Origin: Semisulcospira habei
Taxonomy: Eukaryota > Mollusca > Gastropoda > Semisulcospiridae
Assembly: GCA_036245525.1 (NCBI GenBank)
Contig: BTPG01000005.1
Location: 212,294,399 to 212,358,398, forward strand
Direction of reading: 5' to 3'
Length of the DNA: 64,000 bases
The first letter of the stretch is position 1. Each line of letters begins with the position of its first letter. The notes under the pieces are model-generated. The model was not told the origin of the DNA, ran no database searches, and was given only the letters and a program-made list of their open reading frames with translations. The translations under genes and the position numbers were made by a program. Shown in pieces: positions 48,085-58,622 of this stretch.

Positions 48085-50276
48085 CCCATGATATCCGACT
48101 CCAAACGTAAACATCTTCAAAACAAAATCCTGGAGTCCACTTCTTCCAAAACCCTCTATGCTACCATAAACACACTCCTAGGCTCTTCTAAAGACTCTCC
48201 TCTCCCCAACACACACAGCAAAGAAGAACTCCCGTCCGCTTTTCCCACCCATTTCTCGGACAGAATCCAAACTCTGCGCAACACACTCGATAAACTGCCT
48301 TCTCCGCCTTGCCCTCCTGCCCCACCCGGGTCTGCCCTGGGGGACTTGGGTGGGGTTAGGTATTTTTTAGTTCCCAGGGTCACCCTGGTTAGCCCTACAG
48401 GGTGGGTTTTCCTCTCTATTCTGGGGCATGTGTTTCTGTCTACCCTTTGTCCATTCACCTGTATTTGCCTTTTTAAAACTCTCCCTACTGTCTGCACTGC
48501 CTGTAGCTCTTGATATTGGATGTGTGTTGCTAAATGGTCTTAGCTTTATTTAGGCCCCATGTGTTAGGTTTATTTAATGTACTTGACCGGCTGGCGACAT
48601 ACATTCAATGTTCTGTTTATTTTTTTTCACAAGCAGTGCAGGCACGTCCTGAGAAAGCCTTGTTGCTGTCGGGACGTTAAGCAATGTTCAATCAATCAAT
48701 CAACCTTGCCCTCCTGATCCCCCCCCCCCAACCCCCCACCCCTTTTCCGGCAATCCCCTCTCGTCCTTCCACCCCGTCTCTCAGGATGAAGTCCTCAAGA
48801 CCATAAAGTTCATGCCTTTCAAAACTTTGCGAACTAGACCCCCTCCCAGCTTCTCTCTACCGGGATGGCCTTCCAAAACTCCTGCCCTTCATTACCGACA
48901 TCATCAACACATCTCTAGAGAATGGCTCCGTCCCCGATATCTTCAAGTCCGCCATCGTCCGTGCTCTCCTTAGAAAACACAACCTCGACCAAAACGATCT
49001 CAAGAACTATCGCCCAGTCTCCAATCTCTCATTCCTGTCCAAGCTTCTTCATAAGGTTGTTCTCAACCAGCTCAACCTCCACCTCGCCGACAACAACCTC
49101 CTCAGTCCCTTCCAGTCTGCCTATCGCAAAAATTACAACACTGAAACAGCTCTTCTACATATCCTAAACGACCTGCACCTCTCCACCGACTCAGGCAACA
49201 TCTCCCTTCTTACGCTACTCGATCTCTCTGCCGCCTTCGACACTATCGACTACTCTATCCTCCTCCACGGCCTTCACCACTCCTTCGGCATCACTGACTC
49301 TGCTCACTCCTGGTTCCTCTCCTACCTCTCCGACGGACAGCAGTCCGTCACCATCGACGGCGTCTCCTCTCCTGCGGAGTTCCACAGGGGTCCGTCCTGG
49401 GCCCGGTCCTTTACACACTCTACACCTCGCCCCTGTCCATCATCATCCAGTCTCATTACATACACCACCACATCTACGCTGACGACTCACAACTACTAGA
49501 CTAAGAAAACTCGACAACACTTAGTCACTACTGACTCGCTCGGCTGACTGCTACGAAGAAGAGAAAAACTGGATGACAGCAAACAAGCATGCTATCTCCA
49601 CCTCTGTCGCATCAGCCAGATCAGAAAATACTCACCACCGAAGCTGCCACCAAACTTGCTGTCTCTCTCATCTTATCTCGCATCGATTATTGCAACTCTC
49701 TCCTTTCCGGCCTCCCTCACTCCACCACTTTCACTCTCCAGCGCGTCCAGAACAATGCTGCCCGCCTCGTCCTCAGAAAGAAAAAATCCGACCACATCAC
49801 TCCCCTGCTCAAACTCCTTCACTGGCTCCCCATCCCCCAACCTCATCCAATATAAGATTCTGTCTCTCTGCTACAAATCCCTAAGCAACTACGCTCCTAC
49901 CTATCTCTCCAACTTACTTCACCCCTACACTCCTTCCCGCTCCCTCCGCTCCTCTTCCGACCCTCTCCGCCTCCACATCCCCCGCACCAAACTCAGCACT
50001 GTCGGCCCCCGCTCCTCCTCCGTCTACGGTCCTTCCACCTGGAACACTCTCCCACTCTCTCCGTCAGAAACACTCTCTCTGCTCCTTCCAGTCCGCTCTC
50101 AAAACTCACCTCTTTCAACAGTTCTAGCACTATATCACCACACTCCCCACCCCAAGCTGACTGTCGTAACGTATTTGTGGTACGTGTGCATTGTCTAAAG
50201 CGTGCGCATGAGTGCGCGAGTTGTGAGTGCGCGCTTAGAGTTATAATTATTATAAGATAAGCGCATTATAAATACC

Positions 50277-50350
<74 letters not shown>
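48085..50350 (+). mobile_element. CR1/L2-type LINE fragment with long (ATT)n tail
   Basis: Inserted between 'cctcccacg' and 'tctaggcg' of the solo LTR. A pseudogenised RT is spread over three frames: SDSKRKHLQNKILESTSSKT at 48095; [20 protein letters not shown] and [10 protein letters not shown] at about 49375-49500; ILSRIDYCNSLLSGLP, LQRVQNNAARLVLRKK and SLRSSSDPLRL at 49670-49980. The tail gataagcgcattataaatac leads into (ATT)n at 50275-50350. The interior holds the SINE-like copy 48320-48703. A C/A-rich run follows at about 48718-48742. I could not find a clear target duplication. Confidence 0.88.
48320..48703 (+). mobile_element. 380-bp SINE-like element, copy 3
   Basis: Flanked by an exact 13-bp duplication CCTTGCCCTCCTG (48307-48319 and 48704-48716) and lying inside the LINE at 48085-50350. 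It starts CCCCACCCGGGTCTGCC and ends with an (AATC)n tail. Three layers are thus ordered here: solo LTR, then LINE, then SINE-like element. Confidence 0.93.
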
Positions 50351-50803
50351 GTCTAGGCGTGTAGGTCTTTTGTCGCACGCTTCCGAGTCGTCCCGATTCT
50401 CATAACGTGGACGTCCTCTTGACTCGCTCCGTACCGCAGTCCCTGCTGATCAGGGTGTCTCGGCACCGGTCGCTCACTCCCTGAGTGAAGAAATGACCTC
50501 GTAGTAGGTCCCTCGGTGGTAGCCTCTGTTGAATGACGTCTCGGCGTCCGTCGCTCCACTCCACACAAGAACTCTGTACAATAAAGTCCTAATATCATAA
50601 CACTTGCTAAACACACACATATTGGATGATATGAGATACATTACGTAACCTGGCTGATACAAATAACTCTCACACGTTCATTCACACACACACACAAACT
50701 ACTTCGCAACACCCCATAACTCTGTCGCTACATTGAAACAGACCATAACCTGACACTCTCGCCATACGTTATTTCATACATTAGAAAAGGCTATACTTAA
50801 ACA

Positions 50804-51801
50804 AAGAAAAAAAAACAGACCAAAAGGGTTGACTGCCAGTGCCTGTAATTTAGAAGAAACTACCAAGTGAGTAGGAAAAGGCATTGTCAAGGGAGAGAAG
50901 TGTGCATGATAGACCAATGATCATAGATCTACTTTGGTCCAAGCACACAAAAAAAAGGATAGGAAAGAGGGGTGCGCTAAGCAAGTGACTGAAAGCAATG
51001 CATATGGAAGCTCCCCGAAGGGGGGCGTATCACATATCCCAATGTTCCAGCCCCTTGGTGCATGGAAATTTAAATCTAGGTCCCCCAAGTGGGGGTCCAG
51101 ATATTGAGCCGGTGTGGACAGCTGTTTCGGTCTTGGCGACCTCTTCAGCACACCATCAGCTTAGCGCACCCCTCTTTCCTATCCTTTTTTTGTGTGCTTG
51201 GACCAATGTAGATCTATGATCATTGGTCTATCATGCACACTTCTCTCCCTTGACAGTGCCTTTTCCTACTCACTTGGTAGTTTCTTCTAAATTACAGGCA
51301 CTGGCAGTCAACCCTTTCGGTCTGGTTTTTTACTACAATTTCGACTGCAACCCCTTCCCCCTTTTAGTAGGTTCTCTCTTAGGGTGCATGGAAATTTAGC
51401 TCTAGGTGGTGGCATGGAATGTATGCCCCTGCAAAAACCACTGTGGTCTTCTTTTCAGGTAAGCAGAAGTTCCTGCTTCCTCCAGTATTGCCGATGGTGT
51501 GCTGAAGAGGTCGCCAAGACCAAAACAGCTGTCCACACCAGCTCAATATCTGGACCCCAACTTGGGGGACCTAGATTTAAATTTCCATGCACCAAGGGGC
51601 TGGAACAGTGGAATATGTGATATGCCCCCCTTCGGGGGGCTTCCATATGCATTGCTTTCAGTCACTTGCTTAGCGCACCCCTCTTTCCTATCCTTTTTTT
51701 GTGTGTGTGCTTGGACCAAAGTAGATCTATGATCATTGGTCTATCATGCACACTTCTCTCCCTTGACAGTGCCTTTTCCTACTCACTTGGTAGTTTCTTC
51801 T
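50804..51801. mobile_element. 1-kb compound foldback element
   Basis: It lies in the solo LTR and is flanked by a 12-bp duplication TATACTTAAACA (50792-50803 and 51802-51813). Two inverted pairs are visible: 50850-51170 with 51493-51801 (about 310 bp arms), and 50804-50975 with 51171-51345. Arm markers are ttagaagaaactaccaagtg and its mirror, and gcgctaagcaagtgactgaa with its mirror. The open frames here are duplicated because the arms are, and none resembles a known protein. The mechanism is unclear: the duplication length suggests retroposition, the shape a foldback. Confidence 0.8.
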
Positions 51802-52374
51802 TATACTTAAACAACCACGTACTACCTTCATAACGACTTAGGCATACACACCTCACATTCCTTAGTTATCCATCTCGGTAAGTAACTACATAGGAAAAAC
51901 ACCGGTTATCTCAACGAATTCCAAACCCACATAACTGAACCAAATCAGCGCTACACAACCAAATTAACTCTTACTAACGCAAACTATCTTTAACTCAGTA
52001 GCTATTAATAATACATATAAAACATACCTGAATTCTAGGTTTCAGAGTCTTGAAATACGGGCTAGGGTATCTCACACACTTCTGCCCCCACTGACAGTAT
52101 AGCCCCGTTCTAACTATTTATACCTCTGTTAGACTGAGCTCTTCGCCTAAAACTCCCCGTGTAAACCGCTTCCTCACGATTTCACGTGGCCTGGTGCCTA
52201 CACGGAATATTTGTCACAAGACAAACCGCTGGCAAAACCGTACCATACAAAAACCTCTGTGTGAACCCTATGCGTGAGCATAGAGTTTTATCACAGGGCT
52301 AATGAAGATCTATTCCTCTTGCAGTTGGGTGGTGGTGAATTGTTCTCCTCACACATGGGGTTAATTGAGTTACG

Positions 52375-52860
52375 CTAAGTGTAGCTTTGCTAACGTCATG
52401 ACTTTAGATAACTGCAGCCTGGCTGACGTCATCGGAAGCGAGTTACGCTAAGTGTAGCCTGGCTGACGTCATCGGAAGCGAGTTACACTAACTGCAGCCT
52501 GGCTGACGCCATCGGATGTGAATTACGCTAGGTGCAGCCTGGCTGACGTCATCGGATGTGAGTTACGCTAAGTGCAGCCTGGCTGACGTCATCGGATGTA
52601 AGTTACGCTAAGAGCACCCTGCCTGACGTCATCGGAAGTGAGTTACGCTAAGTGCAGCCTGGCTGACGTCCTCGGAAGTGAGTTACTCTAATTGAAACCT
52701 GGCTGACGTCTTCGGAAGTGAGTTACACTAAGTGCTGTCTGGCTGACGTCATCAGAAGTCAGTTACACTAAGTGTTGCCTGGCTGACGTCATGGAAAATG
52801 ATTTACACTAAGTGCAGTCTGGCTGACGTCATGGGAAGTGAGTTCACTAAGTGTAGCTTG
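52375..52860. repeat. 40-bp minisatellite with CRE octamers, 12 copies
   Basis: Unit agttacgctaagtgcagcct plus ggctgacgtcatcggaagtg, period 40. Eight of about 12 units keep a perfect TGACGTCA; others read gacgccat, gacgtcct or gacgtctt. Unrelated in the rest of its sequence to the array at 19.2 kb. Confidence 0.93.
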
Positions 52861-52867
52861 GCACGCT

Positions 52868-53058
52868 AGCACACACACACACACACGAATGCATGCACAC
52901 ACAAACGCAAACACGCACTCAGGTACGCACGCATGCACACCGCACACGCGCATGTACGCACTACGCACGTACACACACACTTACACACACGCGCACTCAG
53001 ACACGCACAAATACACAGACACAACAAACAAACACATACACACACGCGCGCACGTAGT
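52868..53058. repeat. (AC)n-rich tract with CG/TG alternation
   Basis: Imperfect CA repeats with gcatgcac and cgcgcgcacg segments. Low complexity, no gene. Confidence 0.92.
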
Positions 53059-53269
53059 TACACTAATGTAGCCTGGCTGTGTTGTGTTGTGCACTGTGCA
53101 GACAAGTCAGGCTGGCCGGGAATCCCATCTTGTGACGAACAGCGTGGATTAGCAGACGTGAACCAGGGTTTACTGACAACAATAACAGACCATTCTCACT
53201 ATGCACTCGCTCCCGGAGTTGCATTTCTCTTTTGCCCTTTTCGTCTACAACTGTAGCATTGCGTGCACG

Positions 53270-53590
53270 TCACGGTAAATCCCTTTATCGTCTACAACTG
53301 TAGAATTGCGTACACGTCACGGTGACTATCTGTATCGTCTACAACTGTAGCATTGCGTACACGTCATGGTAAATCCCTTTATCGTCTACAACTGTAGCAT
53401 TGCGTACACGTCACGGTGAATCCCTGTATCGTCTACAACTGTAGCATTGCGTACACGTCACGGTGAATCCCTGTATCGTCTACAACTGTAGCATTGCGTA
53501 CACGTCACGGTGAATCCCTGTATCGTCTACAACTGTAGCATTGCGTACACGTCACGGTGAAGCCCTTTATCGTCTACAATTTTGGCACAG
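53270..53590. repeat. 47-bp minisatellite, seven copies
   Basis: Unit tcgtctacaactgtagcatt, gcgtacacgtcacggtgaat and ccctgta. Each unit has a CTAC-aact-GTAG mini-palindrome and ACGTCAC. A G-rich run at 53679-53737 follows. Confidence 0.92.
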
Positions 53591-53841
53591 CGTGTAGCCG
53601 AAGACGATAAAGATTTGTTGACGTCACAGTAGAAATCGATGTAAAGAATCGTTGACGTCACAGCTGTGGAACTTCGTGTTGGGGTGCGGGGGGGGGGGGG
53701 GGCGGGAGGGTGCGGGGGGGAGGGAGGGGGGGGGGCTTTTGGATTATTATACGAAAAAAACCTAGGTAAGCAAAACGCTTGTCTGGGCTCTATTAACCTC
53801 AATCCATGACATGAAACAGGGATCAGACGACAGCGGGTTAA

Positions 53842-54047
53842 CTCATTCTACCCCATCACCGAAATCCCCAAATTTTGCCGATGTCCTCTGAAGACAGCAC
53901 TCTAGTGCAGGACACAGATCGACCATGATAGTTCAAGGGTGATGCCAGAATAGCTTGGCGCCCATAGGCGCCAAGCTATTCTGGTATCACCCTTGAACTA
54001 TCATGGTCGATCCTTATCTTGATGTGGTGTGTCTGGGGTAGAATGAG
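53842..54047. mobile_element. Palindromic MITE with TTAA target duplication, copy 4 (complete)
   Basis: The best-preserved copy. Outer terminal inverted repeats are CTCATTCTACCCC and GGGGTAGAATGAG, flanked by TTAA (53838-53841 and 54048-54051). At the centre, 46-bp arms (53917-53962 and 53967-54012, one mismatch) surround a CATA loop. It is about 206 bp and noncoding. The TTAA target suggests mobilisation by a piggyBac-like enzyme, which this window does not encode. Confidence 0.88.
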
Positions 54048-54568
54048 TTAAAGACTGAAAAACATGGATGGTGATGATTGACAGGCTCGACCTGCTTTTG
54101 ACACACAGCTCCACCTCCTCGGCAGAGCCTCGGAGAAAGAACTTGTGTATCAAAAGCAAGTGTCTGATCGTATATCACAACTCCTGATACAGCATATATG
54201 TTTATAAGACTACATTTATATACGGATACAGGATTTGGCACGTCACTACAACTGGCACCTGGTCCGTTTGCTTGCAGACATTGAATGAAAGGTTTCAGAC
54301 ATAATGATGGGCCAGTATTGCTGATGATGTGAAAGGTCCTATAAAACATAGAAGAAGTAAAAGTTTTCGTATACAATCATTTCTCGACAGACCTCGCGAC
54401 TCCCATTTTGAAACGGTTAGATCCATAGAAACCTCGAGCTTCGCTCTCTGTGATTATGACTCAAAGAGTTTGAGAATGGGAGTCGCTTGGTCTGTCTAGA
54501 AATGATATATATAGTGTACGAACACTCCACTGCTATGCTATAATATAATACTACATTTATGTACGGAT

Positions 54569-55255
54569 GAATCAACAATCAACAGCTGAAAACAGGCACC
54601 AAGATCAGCGTGTACAGAGCTGTCGTCCTCACCACCCTGCTGTATATTTCCGAGTCCTGGGCCCTCTACCGCAGCCAACTACGACTCCTCGAACGTTTCC
54701 ACCAGCGCTGCCTGCGTACCATCCTTGGCATTCACTGGAGTGACTATGTCACCAACGTCGAGGTCCTTGAACAGGCTGAAACTGTGAGCATCTAGGCTTT
54801 GCTGCTGTGGACACAGCTCCGCTGGGCGGAGCATGTCTCCAGGATGGAGGATTATCGCCTACCAAAGATCACCGTGTTCGGCGAGCTTGCCACTGGACAC
54901 GAGACAGAGGGGCACCAAAGAAGAGATACAAAGACTGTCTCAAGAAGTCACTTAGTGCCTGCCAAATCGACCACCGCCAGTATTCTTCGCTTGCTGCGGA
55001 CCGTGACACCTGGCGCTCCACCATTTACAAGGCAGCCGTCTCCTTTGAGGACTCTCGCAGAGCTAGCCTTAAGGACAAGCGGCTCAGGAGAAAAAACAGA
55101 GATGCCGCAACTCAGAACCCTGGCCAGACCTCCCCCAGCAGCCACTGCGGTTGAACCTGCCTGTCCCGGATTGGCCTCCGCAGCCACGAACAGGCCTACA
55201 GACATCGTGGCAACCCCTATAAAATCTTCGTTCGCAAAGTCAAGCCAAGAGAGAT
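54569..55255 (+). mobile_element. 5'-truncated copy A of the 20.3 kb LINE family
   Basis: 687 bp corresponding to about 23063-23745 of the LINE at 20262, with exact 10-bp flanks ATGTACGGAT (54559-54568 and 55256-55265). It keeps the tryptophan codon (SESWALYRSQL) that is TGA in the larger copy, but has its own stop (TAG after AETVSI, near 54793) and a shift near 54900. The 3' end is caagccaagagagat. Confidence 0.93.
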
Positions 55256-55256
55256 A

Positions 55257-55363
55257 TGTACGGATACAGGACATGGCGCGTCAGTTCAACTGCTGTTTTG
55301 TGTTTTGATTTTGTTGGGACTGGAAAGATGGATGCTATAATATAATACTACATTCATGTACGG

Positions 55364-55365
<2 letters not shown>
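55257..55365. repeat. ~105-bp target repeat unit, copy 1
   Basis: Unit tgtacggatacaggacatgg, cgcgtcagttcaactgctgt, tttgtgttttgattttgttg, ggactggaaagatggatgct, ataatataatactacattca. Other copies: 55876-55971, 55966-56072, 56851-56955 and 56956-57025, with diverged pieces at 54229 and 54530-54568. All the insertions of this cluster lie at its tgtacggat junction. Confidence 0.9.
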
Positions 55366-55450
<85 letters not shown>

Positions 55451-55875
55451 TAATAATAATACCGTTATTATATAGGCGCTTTTTCTCAATTTTGGGGAAA
55501 TCGACTCAAAGCGCCGCGAACTGAAACCCAACACACACACTCACGTAACAGACATGGATTTACGCCATTTAAGACAAACACAGTACAAGACAGACGAAGG
55601 GCCAGTTCAGCTACTGAAGTTACAGAGATTTTTGATCGCTTGTATTTGAAATTTGTAAAGTGGCCCGAGACCGGTACCAAAGTGTGGGGGGTTGGGGGGG
55701 GTGGGTGGGGGGGGGGAAGAACCGGAGTACCCGGAGAGAAAAAAAAACCGACGGTCCGCCCGAATTAACGGTGACACTTACCAGAGGAGAAAAGTCCGAC
55801 GCCGGAACCCGGTAAGGAACCTCGCACCTTTGACATTGGTGGCAGGCGCCTTAACCACTGCGCCACGAACCGCCC
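55366..55875 (-). mobile_element. tRNA-derived SINE with LINE-like (ATT)n tail
   Basis: Minus-strand element of ~510 bp. Its head (minus: GGCGGTTCGTGGCGCAGTGG then TTAAGGCGCCTGCCACC, from 55874 down to about 55840) resembles a tRNA 5' half with an A box (TGGCGCAGTGG). A degenerate B-box region (gtgcgaggttcc) follows 40 bp on. The 3' end reads aagcgcctatataataacgg then (ATT)n, like the CR1/L2-type LINE tails in this window. A G-run lies at 55686-55720. It is inserted directly after ATGTACGGAT, but the right-hand duplicate is missing. Confidence 0.78.
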
Positions 55876-56072
55876 CAGGACATGGCGTCAGTTCAACTGC
55901 TGTTTTGTGTTTTGATTTTGTTGGGACTGGAAAGATGGATGCTATAATATAATACTACATTCATGTACGGATTCAGGACATGGCGGGTCAGTCCAACTGC
56001 TGTTTTGTGTGTTTATCTTGTTGGGACTGGAAAGATGGATGCTATAATATAATACTACATTCATGTACGGAT

Positions 56073-56849
56073 TATCACGTCAGACGCCAAGCTGGACAAG
56101 GAGCTGGACAACAGGCTGGCAAAAGCGAACAGTGCTTTCGGGCGACTATTCAAGCGGCTGAAATCAACAGCTGAAAAAAGGCACCAAGGTCAGCGTGTAC
56201 AGAGCTGTCGTCCTCACCACCCTGCTGTACGGTTCCGAGTCCTGGGCCCTCTACCGCAGCCAACTACGACTCCTCGAACGCTTTCACCAGCGCTGCCTGC
56301 GTACCATCCTGGGCATTCACTGGATTGACTATGTCACCAACGTCGAGGTCCTTGAACAGGCGGAAACTTTGAGCATCGAGGCTTTGCTGCTGCGGACACA
56401 GCTTCGCTGGGCGGGGCACGTCTCCAGGATGGAGGATCATCGCCTACCCAAGATCACTCTGTTCGGCGAGCTCGCCACTGGACACCGAGACAGAGGGGCA
56501 CCAAAGAAGAGATACAAAGACGGTCTCAAGAAGTCACTTAGTGCCTGCCAAATTGACCACCGCCAGTGGTCTTCGCTTGCTGCGGACCGTGACACCTGGC
56601 GCTCCACCATTCACAAGGCAGCCGTCTCCTTTGAGGACTCTCGCAGAGCTAACCTCAACGACAAGCGGCTCAGGAGAAGAAAAAAAAAACAGAGTTGTCG
56701 TAACTCAGAACCCTGACCAGACCTTCCCCTGCAGCCAATGCGGTCTAACCTGCCTGTCCCGGATTGGCCTCCGCAGCCACGAAAATGCCTGCAGACGACG
56801 TGGGCAAGCCCTATAGAATCTTCGTTCGCGAAGTCAAGCCATGATGATC
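56073..56849 (+). mobile_element. 5'-truncated copy B of the 20.3 kb LINE family
   Basis: 777 bp starting at the position equivalent to ~22971 of the larger LINE, flanked by the same 10-bp ATGTACGGAT (56063-56072 and 56850-56859). The frame 56195-56716 is open through YGSESWALYRSQ and [17 protein letters not shown]. After a short A-run shift it ends with the C-terminal finger ([21 protein letters not shown]). Its different 5' end shows that it inserted independently of copy A. Confidence 0.93.
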
Positions 56850-57039
56850 ATGTACGGATACAGGACATGGCACGTCCGTTCAACTGCTGTTTTGTGTTTT
56901 GATTTTGTTGGGACTGGAAAGATGGATGCTATAATATAATACTACATTTCTGACGGAATCAAGGACATGGCGTCAGTTCAACTGCTGTTTTGTGTTTTTA
57001 TCTTGTTGGGACTGGAAAGATGGAGTGTGGCCGCGGACC

Positions 57040-57240
57040 CGCGGAGAAACAATACAATACAATACAATACAATACAATACAATACAATACAATAATACTT
57101 TATTAATCCCTCACGGGGAAATTCACTGTCTGCCCATACAACACGTGGCATCATCATTCAATCATAAAAATAATTAAATAACCCATAACTCTCAATTAAA
57201 GAAATGAACTGCACAGACGTATTGTTACCTTTGTAACACA
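57040..57240 (-). mobile_element. Retroelement 3' end with (ATTGT)n-type tail
   Basis: (ACAAT)n on the plus strand at 57050-57094, followed by ctttattaatccctcacggg and gaaatt, which read on the minus strand give a LINE/SINE-type 3' end before a pentanucleotide tail. A LINE family with this end is common in animals; I cannot name it surely. The 5' limit is uncertain. From 57240 to 57595 no feature is recognised. Confidence 0.55.
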
Positions 57241-57610
57241 CTTGGCATTTAACCAAAAAAAAATACTAATAATAATACTGAAAGGGCTAGTACTAAGGAA
57301 CTGAAGAATGTTGACCGACACTACCAGACGTTGGGGGAACTGAGTGAGGCCCGTGGACTGACAGAGTGGCGTGACTGTCACTGTGCTTCGCCTGACGTCG
57401 TGTTGGCCTGAGGACCTTGAGCGCATCGGGCAGGTACCATCGTGACAGCGCCGGGATCAGAAACAAAAACACGCGTCTGTGGTGCTGTAATGTGTCGTGC
57501 CTGCCATTATGCCTCCTGACGGCCTCTAGGTATCCACGTGTTTCACCTTCTGTTGTGCTACTGCTATTTTTTACGGGACATGGACTCCCAGCTCTCGCTG
57601 ATTTCGTCCG

Positions 57611-57652
57611 GGGGGGGGGGGGGAGGGGGGTGGAGGGGGAATGGGGGGGGGG
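57611..57652. repeat. G-rich run
   Basis: Runs of G interrupted by single A or T. The following 57660-58020 is GGT-rich (gtggtggcggtggtggtgg). Both could form quadruplexes. No coding support. Confidence 0.85.
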
Positions 57653-58024
57653 GTCATCTGGCTGTCTGTCTGTCGCTCCGTCGCATCGCTACGGCTGATG
57701 GTGTTGCCGGGGCCGGGTGGGTGAGGAGGCGGGTGGTGTGGCCGGTGGTCCGTCGCTGCAGTGCCAGGCTGGGGGTGTTGGTATGCCAACCACTCTAGAA
57801 GATGGTGTAGAAGTGGTGGCGGTGGTGGTGGTAGCCAGTATAACCGTGGCTGTAGCAGGGCCTGGGAAGTTGGGGTGTCGGTGGTGGTGGCCAGTGGAGT
57901 CTGGGCTTAAGGGTCGGGCGCTGGGATGGGTGGGGTGGGTGGCGGTGGTGTGGTGCTAGTCGAAGGTGGGGTGGCGGTGTGGCGAGTAGTGCCGGGCGCT
58001 TGGCTCTGGCGTGTTTGGGGGTCG

Positions 58025-58245
58025 TCTGTTGTGTCGCCTGACGGCCTCTAAGTATCAAAGTGTTTCACCCGCAGTTGTGCCGCTTGACGGCCTCTATCCA
58101 AGTGTTTCACCTGGTGTTGTGCCGCCTGACAGCCTCTATCCACGTGTTTCACCTGTTGTTGTGCCGCCTGACGGCCTCTAAGTATCCACGTGTTTCACCT
58201 GCTGTTGTGCCGCCTGACGGCCATAACTGTCAACGTGTTTTCACC
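58025..58245. repeat. 43-bp minisatellite, about five copies
   Basis: Unit tgttgtgccgcctgacggcc, tctaagtatccacgtgtttc and acc. One further copy lies at 57508-57552. Confidence 0.9.
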
Positions 58246-58268
58246 TGCGATTGAAAGTGTGAAGTGGG

Positions 58269-58460
58269 GGGGGGGGGGGAGAGGTGGAATATTTAACGTG
58301 AGGCAGATAGTGAGACGTTGCTTTTCACTGGTAAAAACATCAAACGACGGCAGAAAAAGGGGGGGGGGGAGGTGTTAGATCTTTCGCTCGCTGGCCAAAC
58401 TATGAGGCAACAAGGGAAGTGGGAGTTGGGGGGGGGGGGGGGAGAGAGAGAGAGAGAGAG
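58269..58460. repeat. G-runs and (AG)n
   Basis: G-runs at 58266-58279, 58360-58369 and 58428-58441, then (GA)n at 58441-58460. Low complexity. Confidence 0.85.
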
Positions 58461-58574
58461 GGGGTCGAAAAATCAAATGATGGGGTTGTGGTGGCGTGTG
58501 TGTGTGAATAAAGAAGACCGCTTGCCACAAATTCAAACGACGGAGGGAGGGCGTGGGAGAAGTAGAGAAGTAGG

Positions 58575-58622
58575 AGCTAATCTGGCACTGCCCTTGAATT
58601 ATCATGGTCGATCCATCTCCTG
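58575..58622. mobile_element. Palindromic MITE-like element, copy 5 (half)
   Basis: One arm only: gctaatctggcactgccctt, gaattatcatggtcgatcca and tctcctg. The right flank contains 'ctccaaaatttgggaaatcc', also seen beside copies 3 and 4. From 58690 to 58980 I recognise no feature. Confidence 0.7.

Larger units (their letters stand above)
47772..52295 (-). mobile_element. Solo LTR (same family as 60586-61872), interrupted by two insertions
   Basis: It starts TGTAACGCACGCAGAC and ends ..TTTTATCACA, with GGGC on both sides (47768-47771 and 52296-52299). Its outer and middle segments align with the LTR at 60586-61872: cgcatacaccgccactcagt; 'gtctaggcg' at 50351 and 60879; 'cacttgctaaacacacac' at 50601. 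Removing a LINE (48085-50350) and a foldback element (50804-51801) leaves about 1.25 kb, matching the 1,287-bp LTR. No internal sequence remains, the usual outcome of LTR-LTR recombination. Orientation follows the right-hand element. Confidence 0.87.

Noticed and set aside
50921..51732. Paired frames of 65-78 codons with similar peptides
   Set aside because: They mirror each other because they lie in inverted arms of the foldback element; no protein family recognised.
52375..53590. CRISPR-like appearance of regular arrays
   Set aside because: Units are contiguous tandem repeats without unique spacers, in a eukaryotic context with no cas-like genes.
55838..55876. A functional tRNA gene
   Set aside because: Only the head with an A box is present and the B-box region is degenerate; it is the 5' end of a SINE.
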